Counted from the first letter of the stretch, positions 8,676 to 19,800 are shown. The stretch: DNA of 64,000 bases from Sphingobacterium sp. UGAL515B_05 (GCF_033097525.1 NZ_CP109907.1:310001-374000); one strand, 5' to 3'. The notes: generated by a model not told the origin, from the letters alone. Numbers and translations are program-made.

Positions 8676-10034
8676 TTATTTCGGATTTTGTTGCATTCCC
8701 GTCAATCTAATGATATCTTCAGGAAGAGGAAGTGCATAAGCGTTGGAGTTTGGTTGTAAAGTAATCAATTGTCCGTTTAGTTTCCTTGCTATTGAGATTT
8801 CTCTTCCCTCTGCATTCAACCTTTTAAGGTCCATCCACCTCAGTCCCCTATACAGTAATTCCTTTCTTCGCTCTTTTAGGATTAAAGCCAGTGCTTCTGT
8901 TTTGTCTTTTATCACATAAGGAACAAATGTGCCAACTTTATACCTGTACCTGAGTAAATAGTTTAGATCTGCCATTCCTGAATCTATATCTCCCATTCTT
9001 ACGCTGCATTCAGCTCGCATAAGATAGAGCTCGTCTGTTGCTATTCCCGAAAACATTTTCGATGACCCTGCGTAACTACCTTTGAATGTAGTCGTTCCGT
9101 TTGCCGCTACTTTGAAGTATGCTGACCTGCGAAGATCATTGCTTTCATAAGAGCGATACAGGAGTGTATCAGTCAAAGCGCGCGAACTTGTCAGATTGAT
9201 ATTTACTAATAATTCGGCATAAAACAATGTCTCCTTATTAAAAAGCGTAAATGGATAGGACGCTGTCATCTTTACTTCCGATAAATTATTAAAATCGAGC
9301 AATTCAGCATTGTACTTTAGGGCTAAATCAACATAATAATAGGCCGAATCATATACTTGCATTGAAAGGTAAGCACGGCCCAACATGGCGTAAGCCGCAT
9401 ACTTATTGGGACGCATGACATGACTGGTTTTCTCAGGCAGCATATCACTACATTCTTTCAGGTCTGTGATTACTTTTTCGTAACACTCCCCTATCGACGA
9501 TCGATACGATGGCTCATGAAAATCCGAGCTATTCCGCAGCACAATACCCATATCCGTTTTTGATTCTTGAGTATAGGCTTTTGAATAGGTCCATAATAAA
9601 GCCAGATATTGGCTCGCCCGATAAAATTTAGCAGAAGCATAAATGGCATCATACTGATTAGCATTACTTTCATTTCGATTGATCTTTTTTATACGATCCA
9701 ACACAAGATTACTGTTATAGACAGTGTTGTACGAGGAGGACCAGTCGTTTCCGTAATTCATATGATAATTCTGCCAGATATAGGTCTGTTGACCATAGTC
9801 AATCAATGCGTCATATATAGATTGGCTCAAATAATAGTTATCTGCCGAAGCTTCACCAAAGGAAGGAAACTTGAGATTCATCATTTGGCTATCATCCAAT
9901 AGCTTTTGTAAGTCGTCCAAGCTTTTAGGTACAGCCAAACCATAGTTTGACTGTACCTCTAAATATTTTTGACAAGCGGACAAGGTGAAAACGAATATTC
10001 CTATCCACCCTATTTTAAGAAATTTTTTCATCAT
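8676..10034 (-). CDS. SusD/RagB-family outer membrane lipoprotein
   Basis: The protein has 452 residues with the lipobox LSAC (Cys21), followed by SusD landmarks: a YLEVQS-type mature start, SSSYNTVYNSNLVLDRI, FYRASQYLALLWTYSKAY, YAAYAMLGRAYLSMQVYDSA (the TPR-like helices) and the C-terminal KERRKELLYRGLRWMDLKRLN. SusD forms the surface lid that hands substrate to the SusC barrel. Its start lies 13 bases after the SusC stop on the same strand. Either of two adjacent Met codons can start it. Substrate unknown. Confidence 0.95.
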   Translation of the reverse strand: MMKKFLKIGWIGIFVFTLSACQKYLEVQSNYGLAVPKSLDDLQKLLDDSQMMNLKFPSFGEASADNYYLSQSIYDALIDYGQQTYIWQNYHMNYGNDWSSSYNTVYNSNLVLDRIKKINRNESNANQYDAIYASAKFYRASQYLALLWTYSKAYTQESKTDMGIVLRNSSDFHEPSYRSSIGECYEKVITDLKECSDMLPEKTSHVMRPNKYAAYAMLGRAYLSMQVYDSAYYYVDLALKYNAELLDFNNLSEVKMTASYPFTLFNKETLFYAELLVNINLTSSRALTDTLLYRSYESNDLRRSAYFKVAANGTTTFKGSYAGSSKMFSGIATDELYLMRAECSVRMGDIDSGMADLNYLLRYRYKVGTFVPYVIKDKTEALALILKERRKELLYRGLRWMDLKRLNAEGREISIARKLNGQLITLQPNSNAYALPLPEDIIRLTGMQQNPK

Positions 10035-10047
10035 TTACGTTGTTAGA

Positions 10048-13000
10048 TCAATAATCAATTTTTAACCCGATAGAAAAAGTCTTCGGCGGACTTAATCGGT
10101 ACGGAAATTCCGGATCGATACCGATCTTGTTTGCGCGCCATAGTACCCCTAGATTGGCTACGTTTGCTGACAGGCTCATATTAAATGCACGATTTCCGAC
10201 TGTATATTTACCCTGCCAGGTCAACGAAACATATTCCAGTCTTAGATGATCTCCTTTATAGACATTGATATCAGCATATTGATAAAATGCATCCGACATG
10301 GAATTTATAGGATATTTCATCCCGGGAACCTGCGTATATTTTTCGTCCCCTGATTGCTGCCACCGCTTATCAAAGTCTGGATAGGCCTTGCCGTTGGCAA
10401 AAAGTGAAAAATAAGATGTCACTGGGCGTCTGACATAATAGTCGCCCTTATAACTGATATTGAAAGAAAAAATCAAAGACTTCCAAGCTAGGCTGTTGAT
10501 TATATTTCCAAAGACCTGAGGTTTGGAGGATCCAAAATAGACGATACTTTCATTTCCTTCCGGTAATGCATCGGCCTGATTGCGTATAGCCGTATAGTTT
10601 GTACTTAGCTGCCCATCCAATAAGCCCTGTCCTTCTCCAGATTCATTCAGCCCCATCCATTTATAGGCTGCCAACGCGTTCAGCGGTTTACCGACGATCG
10701 GTGTGATGGTATTTCCACTTGAGAGAAAGGACGTGACGCTGTTTTGTAGATTGTAATATTGCGTTGTTTTGTTTCTATTCAAGCTCAATATCATTCGTGT
10801 ATCCCAATTGATCTTTCCGCTTATATTCTTTGAATTTAAGTCGATATCAAACCCTTTTCCCCGCATTGCTCCCACATTCTTTACGACTGTTCCCTGTAAG
10901 CCCCATGCCGTATAATCATATTCACTCTGACCATATAGATCTTTGCCTTTTTTCACATAATAATCAATACGTCCTGACCATCTACCCTTGCTCAATGAAA
11001 AGTCCAGTCCAAAGTTAGTGGTTGCCACTTTTTCCCACTTCAGCAAGGGATCATTCAAAGTACTTATCTGGTAAAACGGATAACTGGTATACGTTGCCGA
11101 GCCGATATACGCTATTGGATTTGGAGACCGTCGGAGATCTACATTGCCACTGGTTCCATACGTTGCCCTGAATTTCAGATAATCAAACAAGGCCAGCTTA
11201 AAGAAAGACTCTTTATAAAGATCCCAAGACCCGCCTATTGACCACAGTGGTGACCATTTATCATTGGTCGATGCGCCAAAGATATTAGCCCCGTCTTTAC
11301 GCACACTCATCGATAGGCCGTAACGATCCATAAACCGGTCGCTTATATTGGTATAAGGCGAAACAAATCGATTTACATTTTTAAAAAACTGAGGTGCCCC
11401 CGGTATCCGTCGCGCCCCATCGTCCGGCAACGTTGGAAATCGAGTTACAAAGTCGACAGAAATGCTAGACATCGGCAATTCATTGTATCCATAGGCTGTA
11501 TAGGAATTTGTGTTCGACCTATTCTCCCGTACTTCACTACCAAGAATACCGACCAACAGATGCCGACCAATAGATTTGTTAAAATCAATTTGACCACGCA
11601 TGGTATAAGATCTGCCCTCAGCAGCTGAATAGCGTTTTATACCGCCGAGTGGGATGTTATATTTTGTGGGCGTGGTACCTGAACCAATGATTGTAAACTC
11701 ATTGATCCACTTGCGTGCTTCATAACTTTCTAAGGTATTTAATTCGTTATTTTCTGTACGCTGCTGCTGAATCTGTCCGCCGACATTTAGGTGAAGGTAT
11801 GGCAATATCTTATATTTCAGGTTTATGCTCGAAAACCATTCATTGCTCTGCCGCCGGTCTGTCGCATATTTATATTCCGACAGTGGATAATAATCCCATG
11901 GCAGATAACCTTTTGTATAGTTTTGTTTCAGATAACTGCTTCTATACTCCTTTTCATATGGAATTTCAGTTCCATCTTCGTCTAGAAATTGAAGATATGG
12001 AGTCTGCATACTGCCATAGCCCAGTGAAGAGAATTCAGGTTTGCCTTTTCTGCTATCCTGATTGGTATACAGCACCTGGAGGTCCAACTGTAAATTGTCG
12101 GTAGGCCTGAAACTATTGGACAGCTGGATATTGATCTTTCTATCGAAAGCATCCAGTTCGGATTTATTCCCCGTATATCCAATACCAAACCCATACGAGT
12201 TGCGTGTACCTCCGCCCGAGATATTCAGCGCGTGCTGATTGACAAATGGCACATTATAAAAAGCATCCATATAGTTTTGTCTTCCATTTTGCCCCAAGAG
12301 TTTAGCTATACCGCTGGCCGAATCTGCTGGAGAAATCAGGTTGCGCTTGCGTCTATCCAATAGGTCGATCACTGGCGACTGTGCCAGATACGGCTGGTAT
12401 AGCAATTCCGAATCATAATACCCCTTATCAAAAAGATATTTTTCGAGTGCGATAAAATCCGCATTTTGGGGTTGATAGATTTTATTCAGATCGCTATTTT
12501 CCTTCAAAATCACAGTATTTGACAATGTTATTTTTGTCTTCTGCTCTTTGGAAAAAGTACCTTTTTTTGAAGTCATAACGATGACACCGTTCCCGGCACG
12601 CGCCCCCCATATGGCACTCGCCGCAGCATCTTTCAGGATGGAGACGCTTTCGATATTATTAGGGTCTATATTTCCGATATCCCCCTCATAGATAAATCCG
12701 TCGAGCACAATGAGCGGATCCAGATTGCCATTAATCGTACTCAGTCCTCGTACAGAAATATTCAGTTTCTGCAGGTCGGCATTTTGAATCGGCTGATTGT
12801 CAAAACGAATGGCCGTTGTCATGTTATTGAGCCTATCCAATATATTGGTTCCCACCTGCTGATTGAGCATCTTATTATCTACCACATCAATGGCTCCTGT
12901 CACCTCATTGGCTTTCAATGTTTGATAACCTGTACTGACAATAGCCTCTTCGAGATAAGTCTCTTTTACGGCAAGGGCCAACACCTTATTCTTTTCAAAA

Positions 13001-13260
13001 AAGCTGGCCGCTACTGTTCGATCTAGGAAACCAATACAGCTTATCATTAAAGAATCTTTTTCATTCCCTACCTGAATAGCAAATTTCCCCTGCAATGAGC
13101 TTACCGCCTGATTATGCACCGTTTTATTCCGTATGGATGCGCCTACCAACTCTTTGTCACCATTTGCTGAAACAATTGTACCCCGTATCCATAATTTTTC
13201 CTGAGCCTTGCTCATGAAAAACAATACGCTTGTAAAAAGCGTCGTCAACAAGACCTTCAT
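10048..13260 (-). CDS. SusC/RagA-family TonB-linked outer membrane receptor
   Basis: The protein has 1070 residues, the normal length for the family. The signal peptide MKVLLTTLFTSVLFFMSKAQ is followed by a carboxypeptidase-regulatory-like domain (TIVSANGDKELVGASIRN), the plug (LNISVRGLSTINGN, then SVSILKDAAASAIWGARAG) and a beta-barrel ending in FSIGLKIDY with a terminal aromatic. It would import a bound nutrient with TonB energy together with the SusD encoded 13 bases downstream. Its ATG overlaps the TlpA stop as TAATG, so translation is coupled. The order TlpA-SusC-SusD suggests uptake of a peptide- or thiol-containing substrate rather than glycan, since no carbohydrate enzymes are present; that is inference. 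Confidence 0.96.
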   Translation of the reverse strand: MKVLLTTLFTSVLFFMSKAQEKLWIRGTIVSANGDKELVGASIRNKTVHNQAVSSLQGKFAIQVGNEKDSLMISCIGFLDRTVAASFFEKNKVLALAVKETYLEEAIVSTGYQTLKANEVTGAIDVVDNKMLNQQVGTNILDRLNNMTTAIRFDNQPIQNADLQKLNISVRGLSTINGNLDPLIVLDGFIYEGDIGNIDPNNIESVSILKDAAASAIWGARAGNGVIVMTSKKGTFSKEQKTKITLSNTVILKENSDLNKIYQPQNADFIALEKYLFDKGYYDSELLYQPYLAQSPVIDLLDRRKRNLISPADSASGIAKLLGQNGRQNYMDAFYNVPFVNQHALNISGGGTRNSYGFGIGYTGNKSELDAFDRKINIQLSNSFRPTDNLQLDLQVLYTNQDSRKGKPEFSSLGYGSMQTPYLQFLDEDGTEIPYEKEYRSSYLKQNYTKGYLPWDYYPLSEYKYATDRRQSNEWFSSINLKYKILPYLHLNVGGQIQQQRTENNELNTLESYEARKWINEFTIIGSGTTPTKYNIPLGGIKRYSAAEGRSYTMRGQIDFNKSIGRHLLVGILGSEVRENRSNTNSYTAYGYNELPMSSISVDFVTRFPTLPDDGARRIPGAPQFFKNVNRFVSPYTNISDRFMDRYGLSMSVRKDGANIFGASTNDKWSPLWSIGGSWDLYKESFFKLALFDYLKFRATYGTSGNVDLRRSPNPIAYIGSATYTSYPFYQISTLNDPLLKWEKVATTNFGLDFSLSKGRWSGRIDYYVKKGKDLYGQSEYDYTAWGLQGTVVKNVGAMRGKGFDIDLNSKNISGKINWDTRMILSLNRNKTTQYYNLQNSVTSFLSSGNTITPIVGKPLNALAAYKWMGLNESGEGQGLLDGQLSTNYTAIRNQADALPEGNESIVYFGSSKPQVFGNIINSLAWKSLIFSFNISYKGDYYVRRPVTSYFSLFANGKAYPDFDKRWQQSGDEKYTQVPGMKYPINSMSDAFYQYADINVYKGDHLRLEYVSLTWQGKYTVGNRAFNMSLSANVANLGVLWRANKIGIDPEFPYRLSPPKTFSIGLKIDY

Positions 13261-14819
13261 TACTTCGTATGTTGCGTAGATACTGCATAGAAATAAGGAT
13301 ATTCGCCATGGTATTGTGTTGGCCTAAGCTTTATACCATGCTGTTCCAGCACTGCTATTTTTTTTTCAATAGAAAGATCGAGAAAGTTTCCCGGCAAACG
13401 CAGATCAATCCCTTCGGCACTTTTGCTCTCAAAAATTATCGGTCTATCTAGCACAGACCTGATGAAGCTAACCACACCGTTTAGGGGTACATTTTGCAGG
13501 ATCAAAGATTCATTCCCCCTATCCACACTATTGATGTACATCCCACCATTGGTCTTCCATAGCGGATGCGATATATCCAGCGAAAGTGCGTATGCAGCAA
13601 CAACACCTTTTTTTCGCTCAACGGAGACATTAAACCGTTGAATCAAAGCATTTCTAAAATAATCGAAGGCTAACTCCTGTGTGATACTATCACGCAGATA
13701 GAGCTGATACCAAAACTGTCCTTTTGTTGTTTTAAAGTCGTATATGAGATCCACAAATTCCTTATTGATACGATCATCAAAAACGAAAAGGCTCGATTGT
13801 GCTCCTTTGAAGACATCAGGAAAAGCCAACTGGTAACAGGTATTGAGAAAGTAATTGCCCACCTGAAACAGCGAGCTTCCTTTGTTGTAGGACACAGCCG
13901 GATACACGCCGAGATAGTTTTCCCGGTAGCCTGACATTACTGAGCAAAATAGAAGTCCTGTAGTATCCACTAAAGGCGGCGTGTTTATCCGAGCAGTATT
14001 TTTGATTTCCGATTTTTCTATAAACCTGTTCGATACTCCAGTTTTCAAAAAATCTCCTATAATATCCTCCGTAATAGAACTTGCAAATGAATTGAGGACA
14101 AATTCACCCTCGGGATTGATAATCCCTATTGTTGGCAACGTATTATGCGGAAAAAGTGACGTAAACAAGGTATCATTCAGTATTGTCGGCAATACCGGTG
14201 TGTAATTAAAGTCCTCTTTATATTTCTTGAATCGCTTATGTATCCGCTCCGGGGTATCCTTATTCCGCTTACTATTTACCATCACAACCTGTACCTTGTC
14301 CTGAAAGCGTTGCTGGATCAATTCCATGTCGGGAATCCCTTCAATGCAGCTCGGGCAACCTGTAGACCAAAAATCCAGTAAGATCAACTTCCCTTTCAGA
14401 TCAGAGAATTTGATCATCTTTTTTTTGCCACTAAAATAATTCAGTTCGAGGGATTGGTTCCATACTGCATCCGGGATCTTATCGCCTGGTTTTAGGGCAA
14501 CGAGACGAGATAGCCCATCCACCCCGCTGTCCTTGCGGGGCGTCTGAGCCGATAAACTAAACATAGAAACAACTGCGATGCAACTGAGCATTAGTCGCCC
14601 AACAGCAAACCAACTTTTTCTTTTTTTCGAATGGTATCCGATATTTCTTCGAGCGGACTTCGAGTCACACTCGATAAAATCCGAAAAAACGGCCGAGGAA
14701 AGTCGCCTTACCATCTGCTTGGTTTGCACAAATCTTGTGCTTACGTAGTACTTAACAGGTACTTGAAATATATAGGTTATATATAGCCTTACAAAGGCTA
14801 GTAATTTTAGGATATTCAT
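13260..14819 (-). CDS. TlpA-like thioredoxin with C-terminal DUF3738-like domain
   Basis: The protein has 519 residues from ATG 14819. The signal or anchor segment is late (about 68-91, FAVGRLMLSCIAVVSMF), so the true start may be internal; I keep the ATG because it sits 11 bases after the upstream gene. Residues about 112-260 are a thioredoxin/TlpA fold with the redox motif WSTGCPSC (Cys155, Cys158). The last 90 residues (LPLNGVVSFIRSVLDRP-like, then DLSIEKKIAVLEQHGI) resemble the DUF3738/TIGR03435 module. Presumably a periplasmic thiol-disulfide protein serving the SusC/SusD pair, whose gene it overlaps by one base. Confidence 0.85.
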   Translation of the reverse strand: MNILKLLAFVRLYITYIFQVPVKYYVSTRFVQTKQMVRRLSSAVFSDFIECDSKSARRNIGYHSKKRKSWFAVGRLMLSCIAVVSMFSLSAQTPRKDSGVDGLSRLVALKPGDKIPDAVWNQSLELNYFSGKKKMIKFSDLKGKLILLDFWSTGCPSCIEGIPDMELIQQRFQDKVQVVMVNSKRNKDTPERIHKRFKKYKEDFNYTPVLPTILNDTLFTSLFPHNTLPTIGIINPEGEFVLNSFASSITEDIIGDFLKTGVSNRFIEKSEIKNTARINTPPLVDTTGLLFCSVMSGYRENYLGVYPAVSYNKGSSLFQVGNYFLNTCYQLAFPDVFKGAQSSLFVFDDRINKEFVDLIYDFKTTKGQFWYQLYLRDSITQELAFDYFRNALIQRFNVSVERKKGVVAAYALSLDISHPLWKTNGGMYINSVDRGNESLILQNVPLNGVVSFIRSVLDRPIIFESKSAEGIDLRLPGNFLDLSIEKKIAVLEQHGIKLRPTQYHGEYPYFYAVSTQHTK

Positions 14820-14830
14820 TATTTAGTTTG

Positions 14831-15214
14831 TTAGTGGTTTTGAGAAAGCTGATAAAAAAAATCGTAGATTTCCTTGCTACTTTCGAGTTCACAAGCGATG
14901 AATCTGTTGCTTCGGAGAAATGAAATTTCCACCTCTGACAGATTAATCTTTTTGTAGTGAATCAGAAAGTAGGCCATTAGCATCCGAAATAATGCGACGG
15001 AGAAATTCTGTACATCTGTTGTACTGATAGTGGGATTAACTCCCCTTTCTCGATCGAAATAAATCGTAAGCAATTCTACTAGATGATTACGACAACTATC
15101 CATATCGTATCTAGTCCAAAAATCTTTAATACATGCTACCGGATCATACTCCAGATGATGGATTTCGTACATCGCCAGGTCAAAGGCGACAAGTTTCTTA
15201 AAAAGCTCTTTCAT
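14831..15214 (-). CDS. Uncharacterised 127-aa helical protein, first gene of the TlpA-SusC-SusD operon
   Basis: I start it at ATG 15214 (MKELFKKLVAFDLAMYE); a GTG at 15307 would add 31 residues of low credibility. The product is soluble and mostly helical, and no family was recognised. It ends 11 bases before the TlpA start on the same strand, so it is probably co-transcribed and may be a small regulator or accessory protein. Confidence 0.65.
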   Translation of the reverse strand: MKELFKKLVAFDLAMYEIHHLEYDPVACIKDFWTRYDMDSCRNHLVELLTIYFDRERGVNPTISTTDVQNFSVALFRMLMAYFLIHYKKINLSEVEISFLRSNRFIACELESSKEIYDFFYQLSQNH

Positions 15215-15307
15215 TTTTTGGCTTTGAGGGCGTGTATTTGCATAGTTTCTTTGGAAAAAAAGAATAAAACACCCCCTATCGAGCCCAAAGTCCCAATACA
15301 GATACAC

Positions 15308-16146
15308 TGTTAAAAAATTTATTAACTAAACCTCAGAATGCCGTTTTACTCTTAATTACTCGGTTATATATGGTTCGTCACGGACATCCATTTGAAATAG
15401 GAATAACCGACCCTTTGTTTTGTTACGACAATATTTTGAATAGAAAGTTGCCAGCAATAAAAAGTTTCCCTAAATTTATGGTGCAAAACAATTATTTAGT
15501 ACTAGCCATCTTCATGCCTTTTTTCTCTATTTATATATTGATGTAAGGGTCGGTGGCAGACACGCAAAGGGGAATTTGGCTATTCTTTTGAACAGGAATT
15601 CCGAGCCATTTTTATTGACTCCTCTCCTCTTACGTGCCGTGTATTGCAATTGTGTCTAATCCGGCGCTCGGATTAAATTTTTGAAATGCTGCTTAGCGGA
15701 ATAACGAGTGAATTGAAACGAGACTCGGTACCGCTGGTATGAAGTTTTATTTAACATCGTTATCATAATTTTATCTATTTATGATGAACGTCGTTGTCTT
15801 AATGAGTACCGTTGACTTGTTTAGGTTAGCTAAGCAAGGAGCGGCTTCACACTTTGAACCCAGGGGAGCTAACCCTTGTCACCTCTACATCTGCAAGAGA
15901 TTTCGAAAATGACATCGCCAAAGCTACACGCGAAACCGCTCGCATGCCGCATATATCAAAAGTATTAAAACTTTTTGAACACACAAAAGCATGGAGCGAT
16001 CTACACGGGTTCTCTCGGCGAATTTTAGCTCTGTTCGGGTACGAGAAAACGTCGTTCATCAAGGTTATTTACCTCGAATATTAAATCGTCCATACAAATA
16101 TAACAATAAATATGAAGTGTGGCAATAGAACCACAAATATATTTCC
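15308..16146. other. Unassigned 0.8-kb region at the border of the accessory island
   Basis: No convincing gene. Between 15847 and 16084 both strands are open for about 70-76 codons; neither reading has a recognisable domain or ribosome site. The region separates the GC-richer background from the AT-rich island that begins with the XRE gene, so it is the left border of that island by composition. I searched by eye for a tRNA or attachment-site core and found none I could defend. Confidence 0.45.
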
Positions 16147-16392
16147 ATGATTGAAGACAAACATTCAAAAACCTATAAGACAATAGGAAAAAATTTAAGA
16201 AAAAGAAGAAATGAGTTGGATTTAACTCAAGATGAAGTAGCTGAAAGAATCGCTAAAATGGACAGATCAAAAATTAGTGATATGGAAAACGGAAAGGAAG
16301 ATTTTGTTTTTTCTAAACTTTTAAATCTTTGTGAAGCTTTGGAATTATCTGTAATTGAAGCTCTGAAAGAAGTGGAAGATCAAAAAGAATGA
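16147..16392 (+). CDS. XRE-family helix-turn-helix regulator
   Basis: The protein has 81 residues and is a single Cro/CI-type HTH: IGKNLRKRRNELDLTQDEVA, then RSKISDMENGKEDFVFSKLL. It would act as a dimeric repressor. It stands 440 bases upstream of the large HD/Hsp90-type gene on the same strand, with a decayed small ORF between, so it is a candidate regulator of that locus. Codon and base use are AT-rich like the genes downstream. Confidence 0.88.
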   Translation: MIEDKHSKTYKTIGKNLRKRRNELDLTQDEVAERIAKMDRSKISDMENGKEDFVFSKLLNLCEALELSVIEALKEVEDQKE

Positions 16393-16418
16393 ATTGTGAA
16401 TCATAGTAAAATAATGTC

Positions 16419-16603
16419 CAAGCTAAAAATGCTGTAGATATTGTCCTTGCTAAGACTGCAATAAGTAAACAACGACTTACAGACAGTTATTTGATACGGG
16501 CGCACCTGAGCTTTATGAATTATTGCTCATAGGAAAAGTTGTCGGAAAAAGTACTGGAGAAATGATGAAAGAGTATGTTAAAGAGTTTCTAGTAAGAAAA
16601 TAA
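16419..16603 (+). pseudogene. Remnant of a small conserved-looking ORF split by a frameshift
   Basis: One frame reads QAKNAVDIVLAKTAISKQRL then TDSY and closes. The next frame continues DTGAPELYELLLIGKVVGKS to a stop at 16601-16603. Joining the two at about 16486 with one extra base gives a smooth peptide of about 60 residues, so a single-base deletion is likely. There is no start codon in frame; stops lie just upstream. Function unknown. Confidence 0.4.
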
Positions 16604-16758
16604 AAGAGGGAGTATGACTATTCTTTCAATTTATTAATCGCTTTTAGGGAAACACGGAAGTACTCGTCTTTTAAGGAGAAAGATGGAAGTTTTTGAAGGG
16701 CACACAAAAGATAAAAATTACTAGCAATTATAGATTCAAAATCTAATTAAGATAACTA

Positions 16759-16836
16759 ATGAAAAAAAAATTAGTACAAATTGTTGAAATCGATGCTGAT
16801 ACAATGGCAGAAGGAAATAAGTGGGGTAAAATATGA
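16759..16836 (+). CDS. 25-codon ORF overlapping the start of the HD/Hsp90-type gene
   Basis: ATG 16759 opens a 25-residue lysine-rich peptide (MKKKLVQIVEIDADTMAEGN...) whose TGA overlaps the next ATG as ATGA (16833-16836). The exact overlap suggests a leader peptide or a small partner translated together with the large gene. It could also be chance or the C-terminal remnant of a longer gene. Confidence 0.42.
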   Translation: MKKKLVQIVEIDADTMAEGNKWGKI

Positions 16837-19800
16837 GTAAAGTTCTTTCTTTAAAACAACTTGCAGACACAACTCTATATAAAGAATTGCTCAATAGAGA
16901 AACTGCAGAAAATAAATCTATGATTGCAAACCTTCCTGATCTTTGTCAAGAAGCTAGTGACCGGATTAAATTAGTACCAAAACACTTTCCTGAGTATACA
17001 CTCCATGATAACACTCACTTTTTGAGAGTGACAGAAATAATGTCGATGATTTTAGGAAATCGAATAAAGGTATTAAATGATCTTGAAATATGGTTTTTAA
17101 TAATGTCGGCTTTTTATCATGACCAAGGCATGGTTTTAGAAGGGTCAGAAGAATCAAACTTAGACTCTGATGAAAACTATATACTTTTCAAAAAAAACTG
17201 GCAAATAGATCATCCCAATTATTTTGAAATCATCAGACAACTAGAAAGCAATCATATATCAAGCGATGAAAGAACTCGAATAGCAACTTTAATTAATGAA
17301 TTAGATGCTGCTTGTTTAACAGATTTTTTACGCATAAATCACGGACAGAGAGCTGTTGATTACATCAATCACATTTTTACGAACGACCCAAGATTATCTA
17401 TCTATGGAGCGAATCTTAGCCATTATCTTGCTACAATATGCTTGTCACATACAAAATCTTCCGAATGGTTAATAAATGAAAGCGGCCTGAACTATGATGA
17501 TAATATTGGTAACTATAGGGTTAATAGTATATTTCTTTCACTACTACTACGATTGGCTGATATATTAGATTTCGACTCAGACAGAACCCCAGATGTACTG
17601 TTTAAGTCCATTCATTTTACTAGTCAAATCAGTGTACAAGAATGGCAAAAACACAGAACCGTCCAAGGTTGGGAGATCAATAATTCAATAATTCGATTTA
17701 CCATGTTATTCGACCATCCTGTCTATGAAAAAACAGCTAGGGGGTTTCTGGATTGGATTGATGAGGAGCTATCCGATGCTCAAAAAATATTAAGAAATTC
17801 TCCTAAGACCGTAAGTCATTATCAGTTAGATATACCAGAAAAAACAGATAGAAGTCGTCTTTCAGCAAGAAATAAATCATATTTATACAATGATGTTGAA
17901 TTTACTTTATCCCGCGATGAGATAGTCAAACTGCTATTGACCGACAATTTATACCGAAATACCTCTCTATTTATAAGAGAATTACTTCAGAATGGACTGG
18001 ATGCATTAAGGTTACGAAAAGCATTATTTGCAAAAGAGGGTATAAATTGGACAGATGGTAAAATCCGATTTAGGCACTATATAGATGAAAATGGAGAAAA
18101 TATAGTGGAGTGTGAGGATAATGGGGTTGGAATGGATGAGTTAATAATTTCAAAATTTCTGGGAAAAGTAGGCAGAAGTTATTATAGATCTCCAGAATTT
18201 GAACGACTTAGAATTCTCCTAAAAGAAAAAAAAGTCGATTTTGATCCATGTGCACAGTTTGGAATAGGGTTTATGTCATGCTTTATGGTGGGCGATAGAA
18301 TTGAAATATTAACAAAAAAAGATAATGGTCCTGGTTTCCAATCAGGAAAACCGTTAAAAATTGAAATTAATGGCCTTGGTGGATTAATGGTTATCCGAAA
18401 TGGTGATAAAAACCAACCTATTGGCACAATTATAAAAGTGTATTGTAGAGACCGTGAACCATTTTATGATGATTGGTCTGATCCGATTCGATTGACCACA
18501 ACATTAAAAGGTGTAGCCTTAGCGAACGAATTTTCTATCGAAGCATCATGCGAAATTGAACCTATTTGCAAATCTGTCTCGATTCCACCGATCATAGATA
18601 AAAAACGAACGTTTTTAGAAAAACTAAATCTTGAAAAAATCAAAACCATAGAGATAGATTTAACGACAATACATCCTTACCTACAAGGTTTTCTAAGACA
18701 GAGTTTTCTATTAGATGACCAAGGGCTTCCTAGCTTCGAATCTTCGGAGGCCTACTTTGAGATAAAGACTGAGAATAACTCAAAAACGAATAAAACGCCG
18801 GTATTAACACTCTATAAAAAGAATTCAGCTGAAAATAAAGAATATAATATTACATTTAGAGATAACCATAGTGTTTGCATTGATGGCATATTAGTTTGTG
18901 GCCGCCCTGGTAGAGCTGAATATGATAAACACGAAATGATGATGCTAGGTCATCTTTCAACTCAAATATATTCTGAGCATTCTTTTACTATTGACGTACG
19001 AGGTGATATAAAACCTGAATTAAACCCCGCGAGAGAACCATTAGATCAACGAGGAATATTCAGAAATGCTCCAAAGTGGCGACAATTACAGTATTTAATC
19101 TATGAGGGTAATGGTAAGCTTTGGGAACAACTTTTAAAACAAATCAAATACGGCCTTAGTATTGAAACTTTTTGGCAACTTCTTATTGCTTATGATGGTT
19201 CAATTTCAAATATTCCAAGCCAATCTATATACAATTTTATTAAGTTACCAATTTCTGGAGGCACATGGATTAGTATTTCGAGTATAAATTATGCATTCAT
19301 TTATTCAGAGAACATTGTAATTATTGACACTAACGAAACCAAGCACATTTTAGAATTTCCTGAAAGCATAAAAAGGTACGCAAAAACTCATCACAATGGG
19401 GTTAATTTTTCTTACTTAGTTAGTAATGTTATTTTAGGTATATCAAATATTGAATTTGGATCAGAAAATCCATTGATCAAAATTAGGAATCTTTTTTCTC
19501 CAGGAGAACTACCGTCTCACAACATAATGAAAATGGATTTTTCCAGAGTCAGGTTTTTATCATTTACTAATGTAAACAAAGACATTATAGCATGTGTGCA
19601 ATATGAGGATTTAATAAATCTTCAAAGTCCCATTATAAGACTTAGTTACGAATGTCATTTAGGTAACCTGACGGATGCATTAGAACATTTTTCCGTCACT
19701 TTAACAGGTACAATATTGTCCTTAATTAAGCATCAAAAAGAAAAAAATATTCCTTTTTCCCTCAATGTTAAATCTCGTTCACTGAAACTATTAGGCTATC

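Noticed and set aside
15847..16084. Paired ORFs on both strands at the island border
   Set aside because: Neither has a domain, ribosome site or coding-like residue mix that I can support; left as unassigned sequence.
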